Positions 55,736-64,000 of a DNA stretch of 64,000 nt are shown here, in pieces. Under the pieces are notes generated by a model. That model was given only the letters and a program-made list of their open reading frames with translations. It did no database searches and was not told the origin of the DNA. Origin of the DNA: Grifola frondosa (Eukaryota > Basidiomycota > Agaricomycetes > Polyporales > Grifolaceae). The position numbers and the translations under genes were made by a program. The stretch lies in assembly GCA_001683735.1 (NCBI GenBank), contig LUGG01000001.1, positions 2,232,001 through 2,296,000 of the forward strand, in the 5' to 3' direction. Position 1 is the first letter of the stretch, and every line of letters starts with the position of its first letter.

Positions 55736-57052
55736 GATTATAATTGCATGTAGTTGCAGATTATTTTATGCAAACTAAATTAAGTAATATATATTAATCT
55801 TCTCTAATTCTCGAGTTTGTTGTAGATCGTACAGAAACCTCCGCATCGCTACTGAACAATACTAGAGAGTATCATGGCTGATGATCCCCCTTTAAGGGAA
55901 GAACCATGACCAATCCATATTATGAAAATTATATATGGCTGCGTCCCTTGTCTGTCATTGTCTACACAAGAGATCCTGAGCCAGGCACTGCACCGCGAGC
56001 AGTCGTCCCGGATGGTCAAAACGCCCAGCACGCAATCACTGAAATACCAGGACCGGCGCCCAAGCGAAGTCGCACGTCCAGCAGAAACCCGCGAAGAAAT
56101 CCCTCGCGGCTCCAGTCGCTCGCCTTGGTCCAGAGACACGAGAGCAGGGAGGCGAGGAGGCCGATCGAGCGCGTTATCTGCCGCCAGCGTCCGCCCAGGG
56201 CAAACGTCCACGAGCGGGTCCAAGCGGTACGTCGCTTGCTGCGTGAGGAGCTTGAAGAGGGTATGACGTATCCGGCTCCCTGTTAGTGAGTTCGAGTTCT
56301 ATAGTACTGTCCGCAGGACTACGTCGGTCGCGAGACCTTACAGCATACTTGGGCGCTCAACGATGCCGCGCACGCGCATGACCCAGGAGTAGCACGATGA
56401 TAGTGGCCATGAACAGCGGTAGATATACCGAAAGATAGATCCTGATTTAATCAGAGAGAAGACAGGGGGCGTGTGCGAGAGATGCTTCGGCAGAATATCA
56501 GAGGTAGGCATGAGCGAAAGAAGCTGATATCTACGCCTATGGACCCCCATGGTGATTGAGAAAGACTTGACTATTGCTTGCAAGACGGAGAAGATTCGAG
56601 ACAATTTGGTGCCTTCTGTCGGAGCGATCGTATGGACGTACTCGCAGTAATCATGCTCATCGCCGCTGGGACAGACTTCAGTATAACACATTGCAATGGA
56701 CGAGAGACATTCACCTGAATACAATACAGGACCGCGTGCCCTAGAGCAAAAATTGCAACACCTGAAAACTGAGCGTATTCTGGTATCCGAAGCCTGTCCC
56801 TTGGCGGATCATCCCTCGCTGGCGACAGGGGCGGCCGTGCGAGCGATACATGCGAGTTTTTTTTTTTATTACCGCTGGGCTGTCTCGTTTGACATACAGT
56901 ATGAAGCATCAGGAAAGGTATCTCGCCGCTGATAATCAAAGTATGTAATGGAAAATACAAAGACAGTTGCAGCGCACGCCCAGGCCCTTCACCACGCCTG
57001 GCAACATAGTTGTGGTTAGAAAAATTGAAATAATCAGAAGAATGAACGCACC
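55736..57052. other. Region with possible membrane-protein fragments, no firm gene
   Basis: The minus strand at about 56340-56870 reads hydrophobic segments that look like part of a multi-pass protein (YAQFSGVAIFALGHAVLYCI, RIFSVLQAIVKSFSITMGV, LPLFMATIIVLLLGHA) across shifting frames and at least one possible intron. A plausible continuation into an Arg-rich tail ends near 56190. No start or domain could be fixed. It may be a decayed or mis-sequenced gene. Confidence 0.35.
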
Positions 57053-57265
57053 TTATCGCATGTCGGCCTTCCGTTGAAGCTCGCTTTGCGACGCTTCACC
57101 GGCTTCCTTGCGCAGCGTCTGCACCAAACGTGGGGCCACCGGTTTATCTCGCCAGTATGCTGGCAACGGCGTCGCACCCAGGTGAAATTGCCACTCCGCA
57201 GGCGGCGAGGAAATCTCGTCGCATGAGCGCAGAATGTCGTCGGACAACGGCGGACCTTCCCGCAT
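57053..57265 (-). CDS. Small basidiomycete-type protein (about 70 residues)
   Basis: From ATG 57265: MREGPPLSDDILRSCDEISS, then PPAEWQFHLGATPLPAYWRD, KPVAPRLVQTLRKEAGEAS, stop at 57053. The frame stays open upstream to 57292 (basic PRRKRRLS), where a TTGTAG acceptor and a GTAAGTAC donor near 57342 mark an intron. No ATG lies in the upstream exon in this frame, so the first exon may be untranslated or the true start missed. The composition and WRD-KPVAPRLVQTL pattern look like a conserved short protein. No function known to me. Confidence 0.42.
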   Translation of the reverse strand: MREGPPLSDDILRSCDEISSPPAEWQFHLGATPLPAYWRDKPVAPRLVQTLRKEAGEASQSELQRKADMR

Positions 57266-57843
57266 CGATAGACGACGTTTTCGGCGCGGCACATTCTACA
57301 AGGGGGTCAGGAAATTCGAAATCGATCGGATATTGGTACTTACCTTTGAGAAGACGGATGTGTGTGTGTATGTATGTGAGAGAGAGAGACAGAGATTGCT
57401 AGATGTCGATGCGGTGCGTGAACAAGGAACGCGAGAAGGGATATGTGTCTGCAGTTCAATCAAGTTTCCGTGACGATTACTGTGTGTAAGATGCTCGAAC
57501 TACGAGGGGCTTTGGTGCGTCGATCTGGAACTCGTGTTGACCTGTTACTGGACATTGACATGAGACTCGAATTTCTTCTCGTTGAGCTTTCTGTAGTCAG
57601 GATGAGGCACGAGTTCCACAATGTACCGTCCAGTGAAATCGCAGCAAAATGCTGTTCATTAGCAGATCCAACATAAATACGACTTGCAATATATACAGCA
57701 GATAGTACACATTGGAGGTAATGATACAAGCCTACACGATGCACAAGGTGTGCTTAGGCCAGGTGTAGCGTAGTCCGACGGATTCATAGCCTAAGTTTAC
57801 CAAAAAATTTTAAAACATTATTTGTAAAACGTAGTTCCTGGAC
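57266..57843. other. Upstream of the small gene, and 3' flank of the repeat gene
   Basis: Holds the presumed 5' exon and promoter of the small protein, a (GT/GA) simple-sequence stretch at 57360-57390, and AT-rich 3' sequence of the next gene. A possible last intron of that gene (GTGAGTCC at about 57848 to CTTAG near 57795) would add only a few codons. Confidence 0.45.
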
Positions 57844-60800
57844 TCACCACGAAGCACTACGAGATGTGAAATTCGTCGGCTGACTGGCGTGCACGTTCCG
57901 ACATTGCTGGGTGTACACCGCCCGTACACCGTCTTCCACTTCTCTTGGAGACCCCCTCAGAGCGAGACGTATACATGCTTTACTGTGGTTGGAAATACGC
58001 CACCGCAACATGATCGTCCCAAGGGCTCGCCAGTGGCGAAGTCGCACAAGTTCATCCGGGCTGTCAAGAAATCGCGCCTCCTGAGAGTATGGAAAGTAGC
58101 AGATGCCGTATCCCCAGGCCCTGCGTATGGCGGCGCGCAGCGGAATCCAAGTAGCAGGTGATGGCGCCAAGACATATGATTCATCGAGAGTAATCGCTGT
58201 ACGTTCAAACTCGGAACGGAAGCGACATGTATCTAGCTCCCAGCGATATCTCGCCAGATCCTCATAGGATATGGGCGAATAACCGATTTTTGAGAGCTGT
58301 TCGGCAGGAATCTGGGCTTTACCGAAAGTACGGAGAAGGCCTTTCAACGGTGTCGTAGCTCTCAGCCGGTCTTTCCACACCCTGGCCTGTAATCCATTCC
58401 AGGATGATGGGTGCTGTTCCACAACCGAAGTTATGTATCTGTCTCTGACCCGCTTCCACATGAGACCGTACTGATAATGATTAGCATCCTCGGGTGCGAA
58501 CATGCTAGCGGGAGGTAGAAACCATTCTCCCCGTGGCGGGAATGCAGGCATGGCCATCATTTCTTCCCATCGCGCAAGGGCATATGGTAAAGATGAATCG
58601 AAAGGGAAAGTGTCGCGTAGAAAGATGTCGAGCTCTGCCTGGCTGTTGATGGGGACTGTGGTGCGAACAGCGACACCGTAATTTGTTGTCCACACTCGGG
58701 CCTCGTCTTCAGCATTGGGCATCAACATGTCTATTTCCGTCGCAGATCGCGCTTGTATGAAAGGAGAAGGGACTGCGACGTTAAGCTGGTTCCCAGCACC
58801 GGCGGTCTCGAGCCCTTCAAGGCCGACAGGATTGACGGCGGGGGGTACCTTATCCGTCATTAATGCATCTCTGCCATCAACGTCCGTATGAGCCTGTTGC
58901 TCCTGCAGAGGAGGATCCAGCTGGTGTCCGGTATCGGCGGGAGCGACCTCGAGCTCTTCAAGACTGACGGGATTGACGGCGGGGGTACCTTGTCCGTCAT
59001 CAGTGCATCTCTGCCATCAACGTTCATATGAGCTTGTTGCTCCTGCAGAGGAGGATCCAGCTGGTGTCCGGTATCGGCGGGAGCGACCTCGAGCTCTTCA
59101 AGGCTGACGGGATTGACGGCGGGGGGTACCTTGTCCGTCATCAGTGCATCTCTGCCATCAACGTCCATATGAGCTTGTTTCTCCTGCGGGGGAGGATGAA
59201 GCTCGGCGGGAGCGACCTCGAGCTCTTCAAGGCTGACGGGATTGACGGCGGGGGTACCTTGTCCGTCATCGGTGCATCTCTGCCATCAACGTCCATATGA
59301 GCTTGTTTCTCCTGCGGGGGAGGATGAAGCTCGGCGGGAGCGACCTCGAGCTCTTCAAGGCTGACGGGATTGACGGCGGGGGGTACCTTGTCCGTCATCA
59401 GTGCATCTCTGCCATCAACGTCCATATGAGCTTGTTTCTCCTGCGGGGGAGGATGAAGCTCGGCGGGAGCGACCTCGAGCTCTTCAAGGCTGACGGGATT
59501 GACGGGGGGTACCTTGTCCGTCATCAGTGCATCTCTGCCATCAACGTCCATATGAGCTTGTTTCTCCTGCGGGGGAGGATGAAGCTCGGCGGGAGCGACC
59601 TCGAGCTCTTCAAGGCTAACGGGATTGACGGCGGGGGGTACCTTGTCCGTCATTAGTGCATCTCTGCCATCAACGTCCATATGAGCTTGTTGCTCCTGCA
59701 GAGGAGGATGAAGCTGGTGTCCGATATCGGCGAGAGCGATCTCGAGCCCTTCAAGGCTGACGGGCTCGGCAGTGGCATGTATTGATCCTATGTCGCCTAC
59801 TTCTTCGTTAGCGGGCACACTGACCTTGGTATGGGATGTACTCACTGGCATCTCGCAGACTGCAGGAAGACTGGCCGCCATCATGTCCTGCCCGACACCC
59901 GACATCAGCACCCATAGGGTCGTACCGATCTGGAGATTCGCATTGTGTTCTAGCGGATGAATAACCCCAGCGGCGAACGGGAGAGCGAGAGCGACGTCGA
60001 TAGTTGTTGCCCCATGAATTGGGCTGAGGAGCGCGAGGCTCGGGAGAACGAGAGCGACGTCGATAGTTGTTGCCCCATGAATTGGGCTGAGGAGCGCGAG
60101 GCTCGGGAGAACGAGAGCGACGTCGATAGTTGTTGCCCCATGAATTGGGCTGAGGAGCGCGAGGCTCGGGAGAGCGAGAGCGACGTTGATAGTTGTTGCC
60201 CCGTGAATGGGGCTGAGGAGCGCGAGGCTCGGGAGAACGAGAGCGACGTTGATAGTTGTTGCCCCGTGAATGGGGCTGAGGAGCGCGAGGCTCGGGAGAA
60301 CGAGAGCGACGTTGGTAGTTGTTGCCCCGTGAATGGGGCTGAGGAGCACGAGGCTCGGGAGAGCGAGAGCGACGTTGATAGTTGTTGCTCCATGAATGGG
60401 GCTGAGGAGCGCGAGGTTTGGGAGAATGAGAGCGATATCCGCCTTGTGGCGGTTGCCAACCAGGAGAAGGTCTGGGAGTCAAACCAGGTCTGAACTTCAC
60501 CGGAACCTCAGAGGGAAGGATCGTAGCACCCTTTTTCTTCAGCTTAAGATATTTCCGTTCCGGAAGGACACCAGGAAGCGTGTATGTCGCAGGGGGATGG
60601 CCGTCATTTCTTCCTCACTCCAGCCCTCATCGTCCGATTCCATACACCTCTTCTTCGCCTTCGCCGTCTCAGGCTTAGGATGGTCCATATCGTCATCCCA
60701 TTCCCAACCAGTGAGACGAGAGTCAACTGATCGAATTTCACTTGGCGACGTTGGAATCGGCGACTTCGGTAAAGAGGCGATATACCAACACGGTATACCT

Positions 60801-61594
60801 AGCCACACAAGTCGCTTCCTGGTGACTTCATCGTTCGCGGCTGTCCAAGTGCCAACGACAGACAAGGTAGGGACTGGACGTATTATAATCCCGTCGCGGA
60901 AAGCTTTCATGAGCGTGCACCATTGAGTAAATGCTCGCAGCTTTAGGATGTGACGCTGAATCTCAGCGACTTTCGTGCGCTGCTTTTGCAGCGTAAGACG
61001 TTCGTCTTTGACGCAGCGGCGTTCCTCGGCAGTGTTTATCTCCGACCACGAACGCACGACATGGGGCAACGCATTGCTCTGAATGGCTGTCGCAGCAGTC
61101 CATTCCGACTGGAACAGCTCAAATAACGGCTCGTAGAACGTCTGAAGAACTCGGCCTTGACGGCTGTGCCAGTTTGTCGTCTTGAACGTTTGCCCATCCT
61201 CCAGCAATGTGAAGGCTGGGTCTATAATACCACTGGCCTCTGACAACTGATAACTACAAGAAATGTACTCCAGCTCGGCACACCATTGCTGCGGCTGAAA
61301 CGCGAATTCGAATGTGTATCGGCGACCATCCGCATATGGCCTTTTTGGTGGGTTCCCAGAAGGTGGCTCCGCCGGAATGTAGTCAGCATTGGGAGATATT
61401 GCGACTCGATTATTGTCGAGTATTGCATAGGTGCGGATGACCTTGTGGTCGTGGAATTGGTCCCAGGGTGTCGATGGGCCTCGGGAAGATCCCGCTAGGC
61501 AGGTTTTTGGATCGTACAGGAGAGTATGACAAGTATGCATCATAGCTATACCAGCGGGTAAGCATATAGTAGTGGTACAGACGGAAGCTATCAC
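57844..61594 (-). CDS. Large repeat-containing protein of an unknown agaricomycete family
   Basis: Read as one gene of roughly 1,240 codons. Likely start is the ATG at 61543 or 61540 (the frame is open from 61594). N-terminal domain: WDQFHDHKVIRTYAILDNN, YTFEFAFQPQQWCAELEYIS, a coiled part (DERLTLQKQRTKVAEIQRHI), and VWLGIPCWYIASLPKSP. Middle: an RS-like tandem repeat (7 x 21 residues, SRSPEPRAPQPNSWGNNYRR type), a linker, then 7 units of 43-47 residues (HMDVDGRDALMTDKVPPAVN, PVSLEELEVAP). C-terminal domain: NHYQYGLMWKRVRDRYI, EDLARYRWELDTCRFRSEFE, SPDELVRLRHWRALGTIMLR. Frame breaks at 60540 and in two repeat units (five G in place of six at 58981-58985 and 59250-59254) must be bridged. No known domain; the end blocks resemble multicopy proteins of Agaricomycetes as I recall them. 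Confidence 0.55.
58801..59720. repeat. In-frame minisatellite, 7 units of about 126-141 bp
   Basis: The anchor ccatcaacg recurs at 58874, 59014, 59155, 59283, 59412, 59538 and 59667. Units of 141 bp carry a GHQLDPPLQEQQ spacer and units of 126-129 bp an ELHPPPQEKQ spacer. Two intervals (140 and 128) are one base short of a multiple of three, at G runs. Confidence 0.92.
59981..60421. repeat. In-frame 63-bp minisatellite, 7 units, coding an RS-like repeat
   Basis: Units start at 59981, 60044, 60107, 60170, 60233, 60296 and 60359 with exact 63-bp spacing. On the minus strand each codes a 21-residue unit such as RSRSPEPRAPQPNSWGNNYR plus one. Because 63 is divisible by three and the unit lacks stops in several frames, long open frames also appear in other frames and on the plus strand. 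Confidence 0.95.
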
Positions 61595-61737
61595 TTACAC
61601 TGAAATGTAGGTGACGATGGAAAAAGGGTGAGGGTCGGATATCGTGCACAAGCAAGCACCGGACAACGCGAGGAATTCGAAGGTAAATCGAGCAGGTGTC
61701 TGAAGGCCGGATGAAGGTCCAAAGTCGAGTAATTGAC

Positions 61738-61880
61738 GCGCCTGTCTGGAAAACCGGACGACGCAGACAATTCGAAAGGTCTGAAATCGAGTAAATGCGC
61801 GTCTGGAGACCGGACGACGCGGGCAATTCGAGGGGTCTGTCTGAAATCGAGTAAATGCGCGTCTGGAAACCGGACGACGC
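61738..61880. repeat. 60-bp tandem repeat upstream of the large repeat gene
   Basis: Units near 61738, 61797 and 61857 share gcgcgtctgg-aaccggacgacgc and aattcga-ggtctgaaatcgagtaaat. Two full copies and a partial one. They fall in an open frame at 61595-62020 (minus) that could be an upstream exon or leader of the large gene. Confidence 0.85.
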
Positions 61881-62713
61881 AAGATGCAATTGTCCACTTG
61901 TAGTGAGCAATAGCAATGATGGCTGTCCACTTGAAGTGAGCAGCGACTGGAGCACCGTAATGCTAGTACTAGTTCATCAGGCAAGAGTGAATTCAAGGAG
62001 TCGAACACCTCCGAGGTCACATGGGTGAACGTGACCCATCGACTTATGTGGACAGATTGCCTTAATTAACGGCTATCACCGCAGATGTCGAGGTTGGAGG
62101 AAAGTAATTGAACATACATATGCCAATCCAGAGATTCTGCGAACAAAGACAGGACAACTACCTCTCACCACTCCTTCCTACCGACGTCCTGGGGTAAGTA
62201 TGTAACGGCCCATGGAGTACAGTCATTAACTTCGAGTATGGTTGTTTGAGGCTGGGCTATGATAATGACTTAAATTAAACATAAATTAAATCCAACGAAC
62301 GGGTGGCTGCGTGATGTCTGAACTGTGGACAGAGACGGAATCGGATTGGGCGGGCGGAGCAGCGCCAACTACTCACAAGTGAACGCGCTGCTGTCCAAAT
62401 TAGTTCGTTATGCCGCTCCGAGCGGACAGAGTCTGTCATATACGGTCCGCTCTCTTCTTCATCCCTCTTCGCCTTGGGTTCTTAAACAGTCACACCAACT
62501 TCGAGTACTTGAGGAGGGGTAGTGCAGTATATGGTGCAAGATATGCCCATTTGATTCATATGCAACTCGAATCAGTAGTAAAGTGAAGAGTTTGCGTACG
62601 TGAATGCGACAGATGCTTAGAACATGGATGTAAGAGGACACGAATAAGTATGGAACAAGGACGGGGTGAACGTGATGATGAGAAGACATGCGCGAATGGT
62701 CGGAGCCAGCCTC
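61881..62713. other. Intergenic
   Basis: Promoter side of the repeat gene and 3' flank of the right-edge gene. A minus-strand frame starting MTSEVFDSLNSLLPDELVLA at 62020 runs into the 60-bp repeats; it lacks support as a gene by itself. An inverted-looking gactcgaa motif near 61995 is not a tRNA. Confidence 0.4.
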
Positions 62714-64000
62714 TCATTCATCATGTTCCCCAGAGGAGACGTCGTCCTCATACTCAGCCTCATCGTCTGATTCGACGCTTCCCAGCCCTCTCTCTCTCGA
62801 TCTTCCATACTTAGTTCCGGATCATCATCTGGGTTGTAAGTTTCTTCATGGTTGTCCGATATATCATCTACAACTACACTAAGTTAGAACTACGAAGGCA
62901 GTGAAAGGAACATTGCACACCTTCCGTTCTCTCCGCGGATAGAATAGCCAACCGTGCATCAATTGCATTTTCCACCACGGCACCACGGTTTACCTTGATT
63001 CCAGCTCCGTGAGCATAGATGTGACCCACACCTAATCCCCAGTGATGGCGCATCAAAAGGTCGCGATCAGAAAAACTGCAAGGATTGAACAAGTCAAATC
63101 ATTTCTAGTAAATAATATCCGAACACATACCAGCCCACGTAGTAGCGACACCAGTCCTGGGCATCCTTGGCGCAGCAGGAAGTACCAATACCATCATCAT
63201 GGCGCTTGCCACCCGCGAAATCAGGAATAACGTGGCAGCTACGTAGCACATCGCTCGGATTGACGAATCCAAATGAATACGCATCGCACATGGAAGGAAA
63301 TCGAAGGGAAGGAAGTTGAGAGCTGCTTCCATCCAAGACTTCGTACCATCGCACCCATAAAAAGTCCATACGACGAGGTTCGTAGTCGCGCATTCCAGAT
63401 CCCATATAAACGACTTTTGCATGGTATGTCCCCAACACACGGGCATACAAGAAACGACCGGAGCCGGCGGGATCAGAACTGTCGGCGAGAAGCATGATAT
63501 TGCATTGCTCGGTACCGGCATTGACAACACTGTGGTCGCGTCTGACGTCATAGGTAGTGTAGTTGAATCGGATGAGACTGTGATGATAGATGCGATCATT
63601 CTTCAAGAAGACAGAATCCCGTGGATGTTCGTAACCGACCACAGGTCCTGGAACGCTAGTCGAGTTAGAGCCGAAGGTGGCTTCTTGCGAGATGATCTCC
63701 TGTATGCGAGGAAGAAGGTGATCTTTCAGCTTTGGCAAGAAGTCCTACGGAACGCCGTCAGCACACTCAACGAACAATCCAGAAATGGCCTACCTTGATT
63801 GCTGGATCGCCAGCATGTTTCTGAAGGAAGGATGGGACATTCACCGGAGAATTCTCCGATTTACCCATGTTGTACTGCATCCGTGGATCGCTTGGGACGT
63901 CCTCCATGTCCGGAGGATGGAGAGCTTCCTGCGGACTAAGTTTTTCACGCATTTTACGTATATTGCGCTGCCGTGTTTCGATCTTGGTCAACTGTTTCCG
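62714..64000 (-). CDS. C-terminal part of a multicopy, transposon-associated agaricomycete protein (5' end outside window)
   Basis: Read right to left: RQRNIRKMREKLSPQEALHP, VNVPSFLQKHAGDPAIK, an intron, PKLKDHLLPRIQEII, FLKNDRIYHHSLIRFNYTTY DVRRDHSVVN, NIMLLADS, FLYARVLGTYHAKVVY, RRMDFLWVRWYEV, AYSFGFVNPSDVLRSCHVIP, then across an intron YYVGWFSDRDLLMRHHWGLG VGH, and an acidic tail. From memory, this block order (NYTTYDxRR, FLWVRWF, AFGFLDPxxVIRGxHLIPAF, DRDMFMRxxGGGxGH) marks the C-terminus of long proteins repeated in Agaricomycetes beside or within DNA transposons of the KDZ/Plavaka kind. The transposase part, if any, lies beyond 64000. A frame shift at the GAGAGAGAGGG near 62783-62793 precedes the acidic end (stop 62714). 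Confidence 0.62.

Noticed and set aside
55280..55830. Centromere candidate
   Set aside because: AT-rich and repetitive but only about 0.5 kb, with genes close by; too small to support the claim.
55906..56286. Arg-rich plus-strand open frame
   Set aside because: Overlaps an equally long minus-strand frame; neither has a domain or a good start, and the composition is just GC-rich.
59957..60493. Plus-strand Glu/Asp/Cys-rich repeat protein
   Set aside because: A shadow of the 63-bp array; it does not continue into conserved sequence on either side.
61595..62020. Separate gene starting MTSEVFDSLNSLL
   Set aside because: Its frame is largely made of the 60-bp tandem repeat and flows into the large gene; better seen as leader or upstream exon.

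Overview
This window is nuclear DNA of a filamentous basidiomycete, most likely an Agaricomycete. The genes are dense and cut by many short (about 45-75 nt) introns. The gene set is fungal (SKN1/KRE6 glucan proteins, NoxA, Pal1, fused HIS7), and several families seen here are known to me only from basidiomycetes. Both tRNA genes are eukaryotic in form. No bacterial, organellar, CRISPR or viral sequence was recognised. Exon joins were made by eye from GT/GC-AG signals and reading-frame continuity, so spans are firmer than individual splice sites.

Layout. 0-7.5 kb: 3' end of a UBE2O-type E2 gene, an intron-containing tRNA-Asp, two tandem SKN1/KRE6 genes, then a tRNA-Thr. 7.9-19 kb: housekeeping genes, namely a SNAPc SNAP43-like subunit, Ima1 inner nuclear membrane protein, a mitochondrial carrier, a Myb/Rap1-like protein, a RING-variant membrane E3 ligase, an RNase III with a SUMO-motif-like tail, and MAD2. 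19.7-28 kb: NADPH oxidase NoxA, a RecQ helicase and TAF5. 28-34.4 kb: an accessory block in which an APH-like kinase gene and its neighbour are duplicated and partly decayed. 35-52 kb: a single-pass membrane protein, a cytochrome b5-fused desaturase, ribosomal protein eL13, a MetE-like enzyme, Pal1, HIS7, SER3 (3-phosphoglycerate dehydrogenase), RAD51 and a small membrane protein. 52.5-64 kb: gene-poor, repeat-rich DNA with a 120-bp AT-rich tandem repeat, a large gene carrying two in-frame minisatellites, and the C-terminal part of a multicopy agaricomycete family that runs off the right edge.

Regulatory logic that can be read: HIS7 and SER3 are divergent and share a promoter of about 270 bp with a consensus Gcn4/CPC1 site (TGACTCA). 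RAD51, MAD2 and the SNAPc/IMA1 pair each carry ACGCG(T) MCB-like boxes next to a CACGTG palindrome just upstream of the start codon.

A caution for users: many conserved genes (SKN1-B, TAF5, Pal1, HIS7, SER3, RAD51, the repeat gene and the right-edge gene) show frame breaks. Nearly all fit loss of one or two bases, often in a homopolymer. I read these mainly as sequence errors, not as pseudogenes. I did not find a convincing entirely new system; the best candidates for novelty are the repeat-bearing gene at 57.8-61.6 kb, the decaying kinase duplication, and the shared MCB plus CACGTG promoter signature.
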